Shown: positions 1-12,279, counted from the first letter of the stretch. The stretch: DNA of 64,000 nt from Acanthococcus lagerstroemiae (GCA_031841125.1 CM063110.1:14069626-14133625); one strand, 5' to 3'. Made by a program: numbers and translations. The notes: generated by a model not told the origin, from the sequence alone.

Positions 1-339
1 AACTATTATTATGGGCCTCAACCCCTTTTTTTGGCTTCTGGGAGGGAGGGGGGTGTCACATAACTAAATACGGAATCGAATTCAGAAACATGGAAAACTT
101 ATGAATCAACTCTCACCACCAATTTCATTTTTCCGGGGCACTAGTTCGCATGCCCAACTCGGCTTACATGTTAAGAATGGCTAGAATGACTTAAAATTTA
201 CAGTCGCTAAACTCATTTCTGGTAACGATTTGACCATAAATATCAAACAAATTGTGTCACCTAGAGAAGGGCTCATGATTAAACAGCGGTGACGAAAGCA
301 CTTGAAAGGCTCCTGAACCTGCCACCATTGCTCACTACT

Positions 340-1185
340 ACAGAAGCAGCTGCGATCATGGGGGTTGATCGTCTGGGCCAACCAAACCTCCGAGGCCAAA
401 GAAACAGGCCATGGAAGGATATGGAAGATGGCGGGAATGATTGACAAATGTTTCGGGGTACCGATGGACAGAATTGCGGTGGAACACTTCTTTGACAAGC
501 CATACCGGGCAATAGTACCCACACGGGAGGTATCTCTTTTTCTAATTTTGCTCTCAACCCGAGCCCTGGAATCCGCCCTTTCGAGCATTACCTCAGAGAC
601 GTCGGGGAGGCTGTTAGGGCTGTCTTAGCCCTCTTCCGTTCTCACCGAAGAAAACCCGGCCTAGGCTGAAATATGGCAAGTTGCTACGTGGGCTCAAACC
701 CGGGACCTTCGGAATCCGAGACGAACGCGCTATCCACTCGGCCAACCAGACCCCCTCACACGGGAGGTATGGAAAATGAGGGGGTCAAGCATACTAGGAA
801 AAGAGGAGCATGCGCGGTTTATAGATCATTCAAGAATGACCAAGGAGCAGCAATCGGAATCACGAATACAAAGGATGCTGACAACTATTCAATGGCACTG
901 GGTGAGGGCGTCAATATCCTCCGAGCAGAGGTAATGGCGATCACGGTGGCCGATGGTAGAAGGCAGCAGAAGGGCTAGCAGTTATTTAGGCAGTATCGAC
1001 ACACCAAACTACATCCTTGGTGGTGGCGGACTGGATTAACATACCATACACCCTTGCTCAGGAGAACCGTGTCATCATACTATGGAAACAAGGTCACTGC
1101 CGCATTAAAGGAAACATGATCGCACGTAAGCTTGAAAAGGAGGGCATAAAATTTTTATTTATTTGTCTTAATTTATATTATTTTA
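340..1185 (+). mobile_element. Non-LTR retrotransposon fragment, RNase H region (copy 1, SINE-interrupted)
   Basis: This is a decayed piece of a non-LTR retrotransposon, from just upstream of the RNase H domain into it. Around 840-960 it encodes an RNase H start (short match MALGEGV, then AEVMAITVADGR), and at 1030-1150 a stretch resembling the family's W-x-x-G-H-x-x-I-x-G-N segment. The same stretch recurs with fewer defects at 17.3-18.1 kb and 6.5 kb. A tRNA-derived SINE sits at 534-756, and a hAT MITE begins just right of 1185. Frames are broken by stops and by loss of the part between about 975 and 1015. The RNase H assignment follows from the combination with the other two copies; the clade (R1, I or Jockey-like) cannot be settled here. 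Confidence 0.65.
534..756 (-). mobile_element. tRNA-derived SINE, copy A
   Basis: Read on the minus strand this begins with a tRNA-like head carrying an A box (TGGCCGAGTGG) and a B box (GGTTTGAGCCC), the internal RNA polymerase III promoter of tRNA-Ser/Leu type genes. A body of about 130 bases shared with the copy at 14252-14451 follows. It is flanked by a perfect 14-base target duplication (CACACGGGAGGTAT at 520-533 and 757-770), so it is a target-primed insertion. It lies inside the RNase H fragment and is therefore younger than that fragment. It encodes no protein and depends on a partner LINE for movement; the partner is not identified. Confidence 0.88.
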
Positions 1186-1193
1186 CTCAATGG

Positions 1194-1441
1194 CAGAGGC
1201 GAAACTTGACTTTCAGTATGGGGAGGGGGGGGGGAGAAGAAAAATTTGCCGACAAAATCTTTTAAAAATTAAAAATTTGCCGATTTTATAATCGAAATAT
1301 TTTGAATTGAAAAAGAAAATAAATAAACAAACAAACATTCCTAAAAAATGAAAAATTCAAATGGACTGTTCCAAGATTTGCCGTCTGCCAAATTATTGGG
1401 GAGATGTTTCACCCCCCACGCCCCCTATAGTTCCATCCCTG
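1194..1441. mobile_element. hAT-like MITE, 248 bp
   Basis: The ends are inverted: CAGAGGCGAAACT on the left and the reverse complement of CAGGGATGGAACTATAGG on the right. The 8-base flanks CTCAATGG and CTTCATGG agree at 6 of 8 positions, as expected for an aged hAT target duplication. The interior is AT-rich with G and C runs just inside the ends and has no coding capacity. It is non-autonomous. Confidence 0.65.
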
Positions 1442-1719
1442 CTTCATGGCTTGCTGGTGCTTACAGTATTGTACCAAGTACACTCTTATTAATATAGACA
1501 GGCAGGAGAGACGCCTTCTCCCAGCCTCAGCACTCAGTGGCCCATTTCTGAGCATAAGCTGTGCATAATTCAGCCCACTTTCTTCCATTTTTGGCAGTTA
1601 ATTACCATTGCTGGCCTGCCACCTGTCCACCTTCGTCGATCCACCTTGTCACTGGTCTCCCCCATTTGCGTTTTCCCGTAGGTTTCCATATAGTTAGTAT
1701 CCTGTTCCATCTACAGATG

Positions 1720-2640
1720 GATTCTCTAGCTATACATATGTCCAGCATATTCAAGTCTTAGCTTTTTGACAGTAGTTCCCACTCCTTTGGCTTTTGTTTT
1801 TCTCATTATATCCAAGATAATGATTTTATCTTCAAAATACTGCGGCCAGGTCTGGGCACCATACGTAAGCACTACGATTACTGTGCTTTCAAAAATGTTT
1901 ATCTTTGATTTCAAGCTTGATTTACTATTCCAGAATATTTCATAACTCCAAAATGCCCTCCACGCGTTAGCTCTTATAGTTTCAAGTTCTTTTTCAGATC
2001 TATTTTCAAATGAGATCGCTTGGCCTAAGTATTTATCTTCCGAGACGCTTTCAATTGGATAGTTGTTGATTTTGATTTCGTCTAAATGGTCGATGCTAGA
2101 CATAACCTTCGTTTCAGTAAAATTAATACTCAGGCCCACTTTCGCACTTTCTCTTTTCTAATCCTTTCCCATGATTCTTAATTATTCTACATTTTTGGCG
2201 ATGGTGATAATATATGATCGACAAATCTCAGGTTATTTACCTCGTTAGGGGTCTCAAGGAGGTTTCCCCTAATTTTTATGCTCTTTCCGGTGCAGTTTAT
2301 TTTCTTAAATATTTCCTCTAGCACTGCGTTAAATAGATTAGGAGAGAAGAGATCCTTTTGTCTGACTCCTCTGTTAATTTTTATTTTTTCTATTTTATCC
2401 ATTTTAATAGTTACTTCCGAATTATTATATAATATCTATTTTGATAAATTTTTGGGACACCACCTATTTAGCTAAAGCTATCCAAATACAGTCATGGTAT
2501 AAGGAGTCAAATGCCATGTTGAAGTCCACAAACATTAATGCTATTTCGAATTGATGTTCTTTAGTTTATTCCAAGAGCTGATTCAGAGTATGAATGTGGT
2601 CAATTGTGCTCAAGTTTCTCCTTACGTATTATTTAATTCA
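1720..2640 (-). mobile_element. RTE-like non-LTR retrotransposon fragment (copy 2 of a tandem pair)
   Basis: On the minus strand, broken frames recall an RTE-clade reverse transcriptase. Near 2500-2590 is a V-D-F-N-x-A-F-D-S motif; at 2190-2400 a G-V-R-Q-K-D...S-P-N-L-F segment and a decayed catalytic box (NNLRFVDHIL in place of NLRFADDIVL); at 1730-2140 a thumb-like region with KYLGQAISFENRSEKEL. The catalytic Y/F-A-D-D is mutated to F-V-D-H, so the copy is dead. The fragment adjoins the 3' end of a second RTE copy at 2655. Confidence 0.75.
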
Positions 2641-2654
2641 TGTTTACTTATTAT

Positions 2655-4000
2655 CTTTTCTTAATCCAGCTTTTTGTGCCCTTTTTTTGGGGGCGAAAGC
2701 TTCCCTCAGCCTACCCCATTCTGTCCTTTCTCGAGCTATCCTATGCCACGTTTTATTTCTAATTAATTCTTCTATTTCGTCTATCCATCGCTTTGTCTGT
2801 CTTCCTATTTTTCTTTCGCAGTTTCCTAGGAACCAAAATGATATATTTTATGCCCATCTATAATCCTTTGCCCTTGCTGTGTGGTCCAGCCTAGTTCCAT
2901 TTCGCTCTCCTTATATCTAGATTTTCTTTTAATTTCTAATTACTCTTGTTCTGATTTCGTCTTGTTTTCTGATACCGAGTATTGCTATTTCAAAACCATT
3001 TTGCGCGGATGCGATTTTATTCTTATCTTGTTTCGATAAGGTTGAAGTCTGGGCACCATGGGTCAAGGTGGGTACGATGCAGGCATTAAATATTTGACTT
3101 TTTTGATAATTTTTAAACGGTCCCTTGAAAATATGTTCTAGGCTCCAGAGCTTTCCGAGATCCTTCTATTAACTTCCTTGGTTTCCCCACGCCAAAAAGA
3201 TCCTTCAACTAACTTCCTTGGAAGTCCTAGTTTTTAATGAAATCAGTTGCCCGAGATGCATCGTATCTTCTGCTACTTCTACGTTTTCTTTATTGCTTTC
3301 TATAATTAAATCTTTTCAGATGATAAAATCTTTGATTTGCTAATATTAACTGAATCTTCATCCAGTGTGATTAATTCTGATATCATCCTGATTAGTTCTT
3401 CTTTGTTCGATGCAAGTAGCGTTACATCATCGGCAGAACTCAAATTACTTAGATACACGCCTTTGATATTTATTCCTCTCGTTTCCCAGTTTGTTGCTCG
3501 GAAGATTTGTTCTAAGGCACAATTAAAAAGCATTGGTGACAACGGATCACCCTGTTTTACGCACTTCCCAATTATAAAATGTTCTCCAATTTTATCTGTT
3601 TTTATGCTCGCTTTCAAATTCCAATACATGTTTTTAATGATACCGATGTAAACTTTGGGCACTCCTTGGCTTACCATGCTCTTGATAAAAACTTGTGATT
3701 TAGTGAATCAAATGCCTTTGTATAGTCTATGAACACTATATGTAATGGTTTTCAATTAGCTGGTTTATAGTGTGTAAGTGATCCGTAGTCGAAAAGTTTC
3801 TCCGGAGACCCGCTTGTTCTCTGGGTTGTTGGATCATAAGGATACTCCTTAATCTCGTTTCAGTTAATTTTGAGAAGATTTTGACTACCACCGAACTTCA
3901 TGATACAAGTCAATAATTTGAAATTTTATGTCTGCTATCCTTTTTATGTAGTAGTACGATATCCGAGATTTTCCAACTATCTGGGATATCTTGTTTTCAA
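2655..4000 (-). mobile_element. RTE-like non-LTR retrotransposon fragment (copy 1 of a tandem pair)
   Basis: The minus strand encodes the reverse-transcriptase core (3306-3677) with K-Q-G-D-P-L-S-P-M-L-F and a decayed A-D-D box (SSADDVTLLA). It runs on through a stop-riddled stretch to an RTE-type C-terminus at about 2660-2850, readable as RWIDEIEELI...W.R.AQ.R.EW followed by an AEGSF/REAF-like ending. Stops and frame changes throughout mean it is inactive. The 3' end lies against the next fragment, so the two either inserted one into the tail of the other or arose by tandem duplication. Confidence 0.75.
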
Positions 4001-6370
4001 GATTTGGTTAAAAATTGTTAATTTTTGAATCAGGTGGGGGCCGCCTAATTTTATTGGTTCATTAGTAACGTCACAACCTGGTGCATTCCCAACTTGAGAC
4101 TCGTAATAACTGTTTCTACCGGGTGTCGATTCTTGTTCGGAATTGATTTTCCTTGACTTTTCCAGGTTTTCCAGACCCTTCAAATAGAAATTACAAATGC
4201 AGGGGGGGGGGTCAAATTTTTTCGAATATTGTCAATCACTCCACAAACTTTTTTCTTACTACCGTGTGCTTATAAATCTGTGGCAGCGGGGTTGTAAACA
4301 TTTAATGATGGAAACGAAAACGCGCTCTGTAGGGTACAGCGTGGTGCGATGTCAATTAAAGAATTCATAGATTTTTTTTGCGTAATTTCATGCCGACCAT
4401 GAATGGGGGGGGGGCTGAAAGAATAAAATTTTAAAATTGATGTATAGGTTTCCGAGGTCACTATATTCGGTTTTACGGGTAATTTTTCGATTCTGTCCCT
4501 CCTGGTTCGACCAATGAGGTAGCAAGAACGTAGGACAAGCAACGGTTGACTCGGAATTCACCCTTTCTAATAAAAGCCACCGAATAGGGGAAAAATACAG
4601 TTTTATTTATTCAAAGTGTTGTTAATAGAAAATAACACGCCGTAAAAATTTCTCAACTGAAAGCCTAAATTTGGCCCAGATTAAAACTCGGCAGCGATAT
4701 TCGAAATCAGCGACACAAAATCACCCCAATTTCGATGCTTCGTGCAATTTTTCGCCGGAGAAGCTCAATTCGTATTACGACAGTGCTTTGGAAGAGGTCG
4801 GATACAAATCTGAGGCGATATTCGAAATCAGAGACTCAAGAGCTTTGTAGGGCACCAGGGAAGGCGGAAGAGGCTCCAATTTAAGAGTCTCGACAGATAC
4901 AATAAAAGGTCTCATATATTTGAAAACAATGGACTCTTTCGTAACGCGATAATAATTAGTTGCGGTCCTTAGATTTTTTTCAAATTTTGTGGATTAATTA
5001 CTCTTCTCCCAGTGACGTAGCGTTGGGGGGGGGCACGTGCCCCCAATATTTTTACATAGTTTTCTGATATCGGCGATTTGTAAGAAATACCTCAGTTTTC
5101 GACTTTTTCTCCCTTGAAAATCTTATTTTGCCCCCCTCTCCTTGAGAAGATCCAAGCTGGCCACTGCTCTTCCCCCAAAAGCTCGGAAGTCCCTTTCATT
5201 CACTCTTATCTACATTTGCGAAGGAGAGTGGAACCAAAGCAAAACCCGATGGCAGGATGTCCCAGAAGGTGAAATCATTGGTTTTCAAATTTTCGTTCCA
5301 TTAAGACTTCCTCAAAAAAATCTTTACACTGGGGAGAGAAGCTAGACCGAATAGTTTTTCATATTCGCGTCTTTTCGCGCCGATTTTCAAATTCTCGCGA
5401 ACAGGATGAGATGAAAACACGAAACAGCTGATATTGGGAGACGCGTTTCGTCATATTTAGGGAAAATTATTTTATATCCTAAGAACAGTGAAATATGCGC
5501 ATATAATATTCTCTAAAAAAAGGCCAAAATATGTCAAAATATTCCCCCACGTGTAAAATATGCTCAAAATATTCAGTAACACAGTATAGGTATCAAAATG
5601 CAGGACTTTCCAAGCTGAATAATTGTGACACCATGTCTATGGTCAAAAATTACAAACACAAAAACTTGGTCCATCACAGATAAAGAAATCAACACATGCC
5701 ACAGATAACATAATTCAGAAGTACAACTTCACATCCGCATTCGGATTTGAACCATGAAAAAATGTAGGAGCGCTAATGTACAACCAACCAGTTTCTGTCA
5801 TGTCATTTTCTATCGAATTTTCAGATGTTTTTATTGTTTTCCAGCAGAAAAGTAGAAATATTCCCAAAAAGGTATCCAAAATGGCGAAACATTCCCAAAA
5901 TATGCCCAAAAACCGGGGAAAATAATACAAATATGCATTTATATACTTTTAATAGCAAAATATGTCCAATCAAGCTGGGTCCAATTGACTGCATATTACA
6001 TGAATCATAAGGATATGATGGATATTCCCTAAATGAATCAATAGGAAAAATATGTCGAAACATAAAATAATTTTCCCTGGTCATATTTTTTGTGAAATGG
6101 TTCGTGAAGTCACGAAATACGAAACACGTTAAGTGTATTGCACCCTTAATAGAAATATGTAGATGCGAAACGAATACCATGAAAACGATTTCATCACACC
6201 AACACACTCTGTATCTACTACTCCGATGGAGAGGGGGTTGTATTACCCACGCCCTTCTGTGAAACAAAAAAGGTAAGAAAATAGCTTGAGCGAAGGGAAG
6301 GAATTTTTTTTTTTTTTAAATAACAAATAGGGTAAAATTTGTTTGAAATACTACAGAATTTCGCAGTCGA
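4001..6370. other. Gene-free AT-rich stretch with repeat debris
   Basis: No coding exon was recognised. The stretch carries runs of G at 4201, 4405 and 5024, the last just inside CAGTGACGTAGCG at 5011, which resembles a hAT-type end without a matching partner. At 5510-6070 the short word CAAAATATG and close variants (CCAAAATATG, AAAATATGTCC) recur many times, giving a degenerate short-period repeat. Confidence 0.5.
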
Positions 6371-6374
6371 TTTT

Positions 6375-6452
6375 TTTTACAAAATTCCCTGACTTTTCCA
6401 GACGGACAAAATTCCCTGACTTTTCCACGTTTTCAAGAGAATGGACACCCTG
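6375..6452. mobile_element. End fragment of the CAGGGTGTC hAT-like MITE family
   Basis: Two copies of AAATTCCCTGACTTTTCCA are followed by a terminus ending GACACCCTG at 6444-6452, the same end sequence as the elements at 12280-13544 and 43215-43487. Only one end is evident here, so this is a truncated copy. It abuts the RNase H fragment starting near 6465. Confidence 0.5.
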
Positions 6453-6464
6453 TTCTACTTTAGG

Positions 6465-7140
6465 GTTTAAGAACTCCACCCTTACTCAGGAGTACCGTGT
6501 CCTCATTCTATGGACACCAGGGCACTGCAGCATCAATGGAAACATGATCGCAGGTGAACTACGGAAGGAGGGAGTAAAAAAGAAATTAGTAATGCTCAGA
6601 CTATTTTTTCCCGTAGCGCACAGCGTCATAAAATCTAAGATAAAGCCTTGGATAAGAAAGCATGGAAATGCACTGGCGGATGACCAGTGGCTTCGAAGTC
6701 AGTAAAACACTGATAGGGACGCTTTTGGTAGGTATGCCGAGTTTCTACTAGGGCTTGATAGAAAATATGGTAGGCTCATGGTCGGATTACTAACTGCACA
6801 TGGAGCCATAAAACACATGTGGTATAAAATAGGAGTGGCGAAAAGCGACTCCTGTAGGCACTGTAGAGAGGAGGAAACATCAATTCACATCATATACATA
6901 AATCTAAACATTACTACAACAGGTTATGGGCCCAAGGCATGCTATCCTGCGCCTGGCTTCTGTAAGACTATGAATGCATCGACACAGCAATTTATTATAC
7001 GAGTACCTAAAAGTGTTTGGAGAGGCGAAACATAAGCAGCAGAACTACACCTCAAGTTGTACGTGTATTGTACTGGTGCCTAGCAACAGCTGGGACAAAG
7101 TGCGAAGTATTAAGACTGGAGTATCCAGCACCCAATGAAG
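6465..7140 (+). mobile_element. Non-LTR RNase H fragment (copy 2, left half)
   Basis: The translation shows the RNase H segment LIWTPGHCSINGNMIAG near 6500-6560 (in a frame reading LILWTPGHC). A C-terminal region with RLMVGLLTAHGAIKHM and a Cys/His cluster (C-R-H-C-R-E-E-E-x-S-I-H) follows at 6770-6890. Compared with the copy at 17.3-18.1 kb, about 170 bases of foreign sequence lie between roughly 6897 and 7072. The copy is cut at 7140 by the TTAA element and resumes at 10144, where the sequence continues in register with 17985-18130. Not functional. Confidence 0.8.
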
Positions 7141-10100
7141 TTAAAACCCTCTCACACATATAGCCGACTCAGACAGAACTAGAAGAAGATTCTGTATACC
7201 TGTGATATAAGGTATTAGTTGAACATAATTTCCAACCATATTGCCTATTTGGCTCCTTAACCTTTATAGAAACTTGGCAGGAGGCTAAAAAATGTAATTA
7301 TTCAATTCCTACAAGGCTTTTTTGAAAGAAGGGGATTCATCTGACTGACTGGGCCGACTCAATCCCTGGTTTACCATTCATTATCAAAGAAATTATTCGT
7401 TCAAAGTTGCTAGGATGTCAGATAGGTCAATTAATAGAAAACGCAATGGAAAACTCGAGCTTTATAGGTTACTTTGTCAAAATTGTAAAATATAGGTTGA
7501 CATTCATTCTCTGGTGGTAAAAGTATACTCAATAGAGTGAAATAAACAGTATGGATCTGGATTTTCCATTTACCTCTTCATTTAGTAAGAAATATGATTT
7601 AAAAGACCAATGTTTTCAAGCATATATTATATGTAAATGAAAATTCCTCCTGTCAATTAAAACCCAAATTTTGGACCACACACTTATTTTCTTGCAACTT
7701 TAGATGTATTTCCTAACCAATTATAATTTTTATGAAAGTCCGCAGAAGAATACAACCTATCAGTAGTAGGAAATCTCATATACTTGGTTTCTGATACTGG
7801 AAATGCATCAGGAGTCAGTCGTCAAAGGTGTCTCAGTCACCATCTATATTCCTACTAAATTTCAACTGTTGACGGGAGCAGTTCATTACCACCATCTCTC
7901 CACAGTGCGTCTGCTACAATCTTCATACAGAGGTCTGAAATTTTAATTTCGAACGTACATGAAATCAGCCAAGATAATTTGTACCACCATGCATCTCATA
8001 TTGTGAACAGAATATCGTGTCCCATAAAAATTCCTATATATTCATGTAATATACTGAGTGACTATTCTGCATCAATACACAGAATGATGATATTCTAGTA
8101 ATGATTGGTCCAGAAAATGATGCATATGGGTGTATTTGTAGTAGGGAATGTTCACCGATGCTCACTGAATGTCCGTCCTACTCTCAGAATGCAGAATACT
8201 ATTACCTAGTTTCCTACTAAAATTTGTTCCCCAACTGTAATCTTCTTGGATCACTAGTTGCAGGGGAGGGGGATACTGGACGTGTCTTGGTTATAGAAAT
8301 TAAATCAATTAAAAGATTCTGCAGTAGGATTTTGGTGTCTTCTTGTTGGGAATTTCCAGTCTCTGCAGATTTTTAGGATTGAAATTCCTACAAATATATC
8401 AGATACTCGGGGAATATTTTGCATAAATGTTCAAAATAATCATGTCCTGGTAATCATTTATAATGAAAATAATGGATCCAGGTGCATTTGTATTAGGAAA
8501 TCATCTCTTACAATCTCTTAGCTTCCCATCTCACTCTTAGAAACAGTAACACAGTTCTTCATTTTCCATCTAAAATTAGCAACCCTTGAATAATCTTCTC
8601 AAGTAACTGAAGAGAGTGGAAGCTAGGCTTGTCCAAGCTACAGCAATTATTGAGGACCTTACTTCCCAAACGCGCTTAGTCCAAAATTACCGAAATTGAG
8701 ATTTTAGCGCTATCTGGTGGACATTACAGCATTCACCGCGAATTTCTATCTCTATTGGAGGCGAGTTATATGCGTTCAAAGCACTGATACGATTATAATA
8801 GTAAATAGGAGCTTCGCTGCATTTTTTTTTTGATTGCCCGAACTTCTGTGTTTGGGACTACGCGCATTTTGGAAGTCAGCTCTTCAATTGTATGAATTAT
8901 AAAATTCTGTAGCAGGATTTCATTATCTTCATGTAGAGTGGGGTTTTTAGTTGTCTGTAATGTTGTAGATCTAATACCCAGATTCAACTTCTGCTCACAG
9001 TCATCTGATTGGAATCTCTAAAGTCTAAACTATTATCACATACTGAAACACAATCTTATGAAAAGGTCATATTCAAATAGGATGACTGTGCTTACCCCCC
9101 CAATCCAAATTCTTACTAATGCAATTGTAAACCCATTTCAAGTATTGAGGATTGCAAGTCCTAAGGCCTTTTTCTACAAACAAGTTAGTTTCCATCGTAT
9201 CTCTCTCTACTACACATGAAGAAACTATGAGCAAAGCAGCCCACCAAGAAAACCTCTTATATTCACCAAATTGTAGTAAGACTATGATGCCCACTTTGAC
9301 GCAATCATCTCTCTTCAAGTCGCTTATTGGAAGTTTTGTATACCTTCAATCCCTACAACAATTATATGAGGAGCACTACAGTTCTGTATAAATCTCAGAG
9401 CTGGCCATATGGAAAAGCGTCTTGCTTAAGAGTTGCACCTCAAAAATTGAAAATTCTGTAGGTTTACTGTAACATCTCAACTTTCGCTGACATCGTTTCA
9501 AATAAGAGATTACACTAATCCTATAACCCAATTCCTATGTTGATTCAGTTTCTGTGCCCAGGAGAGGAATAACCCTCTCACCTTTTTATTGAACTACAGA
9601 AATTACCCACGAAGTGCCGATTCTAGTAGGAGACTGGATAACAGTTTTCCTATTGGTGTGAGTAAAATGATAGGCAGAAGATAATCTCAGGTAGTTTTCA
9701 GTGAGATATATATTAAAATCCATTGTAGCCTTGAGGATTTATTAACAATATATGATCTAATGCAGGATGACTGCTCAGTAGCTGATCATCATGAGCAGTG
9801 CCCAATCTCAGTCCTAAAAACCTGCAGAGACTGGAAATTCCCAACATTAAGACACATCTGACGACTCCAACCAACGAGGCTTAGGTTTTAAATTGTATTT
9901 CCTCCAATTAACTGACCTATCTGACACACCAGGGATCGAGTTCGCTCAGTTAGTCAGATGAATACTTCTTTCAAAAAAGTCCAGTAAGAATTGAAGAAAT
10001 ACATTTCTTAGCTTCCTGCCACGTTTCTATCAAGGTTAAGGAGCGAAGTAGGCCTTATGGTCGGATATTGCGTTCAACTAATACAGGTATACAGAATCAT

Positions 10101-10143
10101 CTGCCAGTTCTCTCTGAGTGGGCTACGTGTGTGAGAGGGTTAA
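7141..10143. mobile_element. Non-autonomous piggyBac-like element with long inverted arms
   Basis: The 3.0-kb insertion is bounded by TTAA on both sides (7141-7144 and 10140-10143) and starts with CCCTCTCACAC inside each end, the arrangement of piggyBac-type elements. The left end has two extra A residues after TTAA. The first ~220 bases of the left arm are a clear inverted match to the last ~200 bases of the right arm (shared words include GATTCTGTATACCTGT and CTTTTTTGAAAGAAG); similarity then continues in patches, including TTGGGAATTTCCAGTCTCTG at about 8347 versus its reverse complement near 9830. Two related blocks of about 360 bases (around 7990-8250 and 8370-8610) look like an old internal duplication. 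No transposase frame is visible. The interrupted host sequence is the RNase H fragment, whose empty form survives near 17985. Confidence 0.8.
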
Positions 10144-10300
10144 ACGGATAGAACTCAGTAAAATTCTCACTTTAGCTGTAAAAGTGAGGAGAGGCCACTA
10201 GCTGATCCTTAAAAGCAACCAAAAGAAAAGCGCAATGGACTACAAGATCTGCGCATTCGGCGCATACAGCGTCACCTCATACAAAAGAAGAATATGGATG
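10144..10300 (+). mobile_element. Non-LTR RNase H fragment (copy 2, right half)
   Basis: The sequence resumes the 3' end of the element cut at 7140. It matches 17996-18130 (GATAGAACTCAGTAAAATTC against GATAGAGCTAAGTAGAATTC, then the shared ...CATACAGCG...). It contains the last coding codons and 3' untranslated part of the retrotransposon. Confidence 0.75.
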
Positions 10301-11299
10301 TCATTTCACAGGTTGAAATGGCCGCCGAACTCATTTTTCATGACGATTTGGTCTGAAGCCGTTGCACAATACGAAAATATGCTATCATTAGCGTTGTCGA
10401 TTATCGAGACACATTCTTTCAAACCCATTATAGTTCACACACTAAAGGGATTGTTAAATATGAAATTAATGAACAGCTGGTCTAGCGAAATTCTTTGCCA
10501 TATGTCTGACACGATATATTGTATATCCTACAAACGTGGATGCGTCACATAAAACTACGTCATCATTAATGGGTGAAAAAAAGAAAAAATTCTTCGCGAA
10601 CAAGTTCTCGTCTCATTTTGTTTGAGAATCTACTGCTTCATATTAAAACTGACGAAGAGTTACTTGAAGAAAACTTAGACTAGGCACTATTCCTCCAAGA
10701 TGGTGAGCAGCGCAAGCGTGGCATCAATGCAGACTACTGATACCCGTATTGTTCAGCAAGACCAAATAATAACGTACATACATTCTAAATTCTCGCAAAA
10801 TTCACTTCTAAATGTGGAATCATTTGTCCTGACTGAACCCTCCCTTTCTCACCCCATGTGCCACCATACAAATTGTCGTTATAAATGAGTCTGGTAACCA
10901 TTTAAACTTATTGATATATTCAATTATGTGTTCCCTTCTCCATAGGCGCCATAGTATACTTCAGGTCAAATCATTACCAGAAGTAAGTTCAACCCTTATA
11001 GCCTGCAACTGTACTTCATAAAATTGTTGACCCTTCCCCCCAGACCACAATTAAGTGCTACGGTGAAAAAAGGGCGTACAAACAAAAACATCGATTTATG
11101 GAAAACGAGTTCAGAGTTTCCCTTACATTTTTTCGGCGCCAACTGAACTAAGGACAATGTACCATATAGGAGTGGTATGACGTAAAAATAGATGAGAATT
11201 TTCAGTTATGGTACAATACTGGAATATCAATTCGTACAGCCGTACTGAAATGTGCCAAAGTAAAGATATAATCGTGGTTTTAGATCAGAAAGGGTAGAA
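10301..11299. other. Gene-free stretch
   Basis: I see no coding exon, RNA gene or recognisable element. It is moderately AT-rich with short frames only. Confidence 0.5.
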
Positions 11300-12279
11300 A
11301 CTTCGAGCACTAGAGAAGCATAGTACTCGAAGGCTAATACAAGGAACGTAATGCTCTCAGGCTGATACAAGGAGCGTTACGATTCGGAAGCGCCTCGCGC
11401 CTGAGCCTCGATTTATATGATTTACATTTCGCTTAGTCAGACAGTTAGAGTCAGTTAGAGTCAGTCAGCCAGTCAAAGATAGACATAACACTGTCAGTCT
11501 ATGGCTGATAAGACATAACGACATAGTGAAAGATATAAGATAGGCATGCGACTTATACTGTATCCGATAGAAATATCACTAACAGTTACCTTCTCCTTCC
11601 CTACTGATAAGGTATTGAGGCAATCTCCTTTCCTAAACATAAACCTTCTCCTTCCCTACCGACAAGGTATTAAGACAGTCTCCTTTCCTAAACATAAAAC
11701 AGACATGAGACTTGTCTATATATTTTTGATAAGACAAAGGGAAACATTCAAAAACTTGACAAGCTACCGTCTCCTTCATTACTGATAAGACATCGTGACA
11801 GATACGAGACTCGTCGATAAGGCATAAAGAAAAAATCTAAAGAATTGCAAGGACAGATCAGTCACCTTCTACTTCATTACTGAGATAAGACCTGAAGACA
11901 GACATGAGACTGTCAGTATATGGCTGATAAAAGAAATGACAGAGGCAGATATACGATAGACATGAAAAGCCTACCCGATATAAATCTGACAACCACCTTC
12001 TCCTTCCCCACTGATATTACAGCAGTCCCATTTCCTACTGATAAGACATAAAGATAAACATAAAACTTGTCTATATATTGCTGATAAGACACAAAGGAAA
12101 CAGTCTAGTCTGTCCAGTCAGTAAATGTCAAAAATGTCAAAAATGAGCCAGCCAGCCAACCTAGCCAGCGCGATTTTTGTATATATTGCTGATAAGACAC
12201 AAGGAAACGGAAACATCCAGTCAGTAAAAAATGTCAAAAATGTCAGAAATGAGCCAGCCTAGCCAGCCAACTAACCAAC
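11300..12279. repeat. Degenerate tandem repeat block
   Basis: Short words recur in the same order: CTGATAAGACATAA, GACAGACATGAGACT, CTTCTCCTTCCCTACTGATAAG and ATATTGCTGATAAGACACAA. A pair at 11325-11385 shares GGCTRATACAAGGARCGT. Near the right end a shorter CAGCCAGCCAAC-type repeat follows. The units are imperfect and of uneven length, so this is an old satellite-like array. The same CCAGCC motif reappears right of the inserted MITE at 13545, showing that the MITE split the array. Confidence 0.7.

Noticed and set aside
5011..5345. Complete hAT MITE starting at CAGTGACGTAGCG
   Set aside because: Only a left end can be seen; no inverted partner or 8-base duplication was found within 1 kb.
7141..10143. 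A coding transposase in the piggyBac-like element
   Set aside because: The longest frames are about 80 codons and carry no transposase motif.
11300..12279. CRISPR-like or regularly spaced array
   Set aside because: The units are degenerate and unevenly spaced, and the DNA is animal nuclear; it is an old satellite-like repeat.
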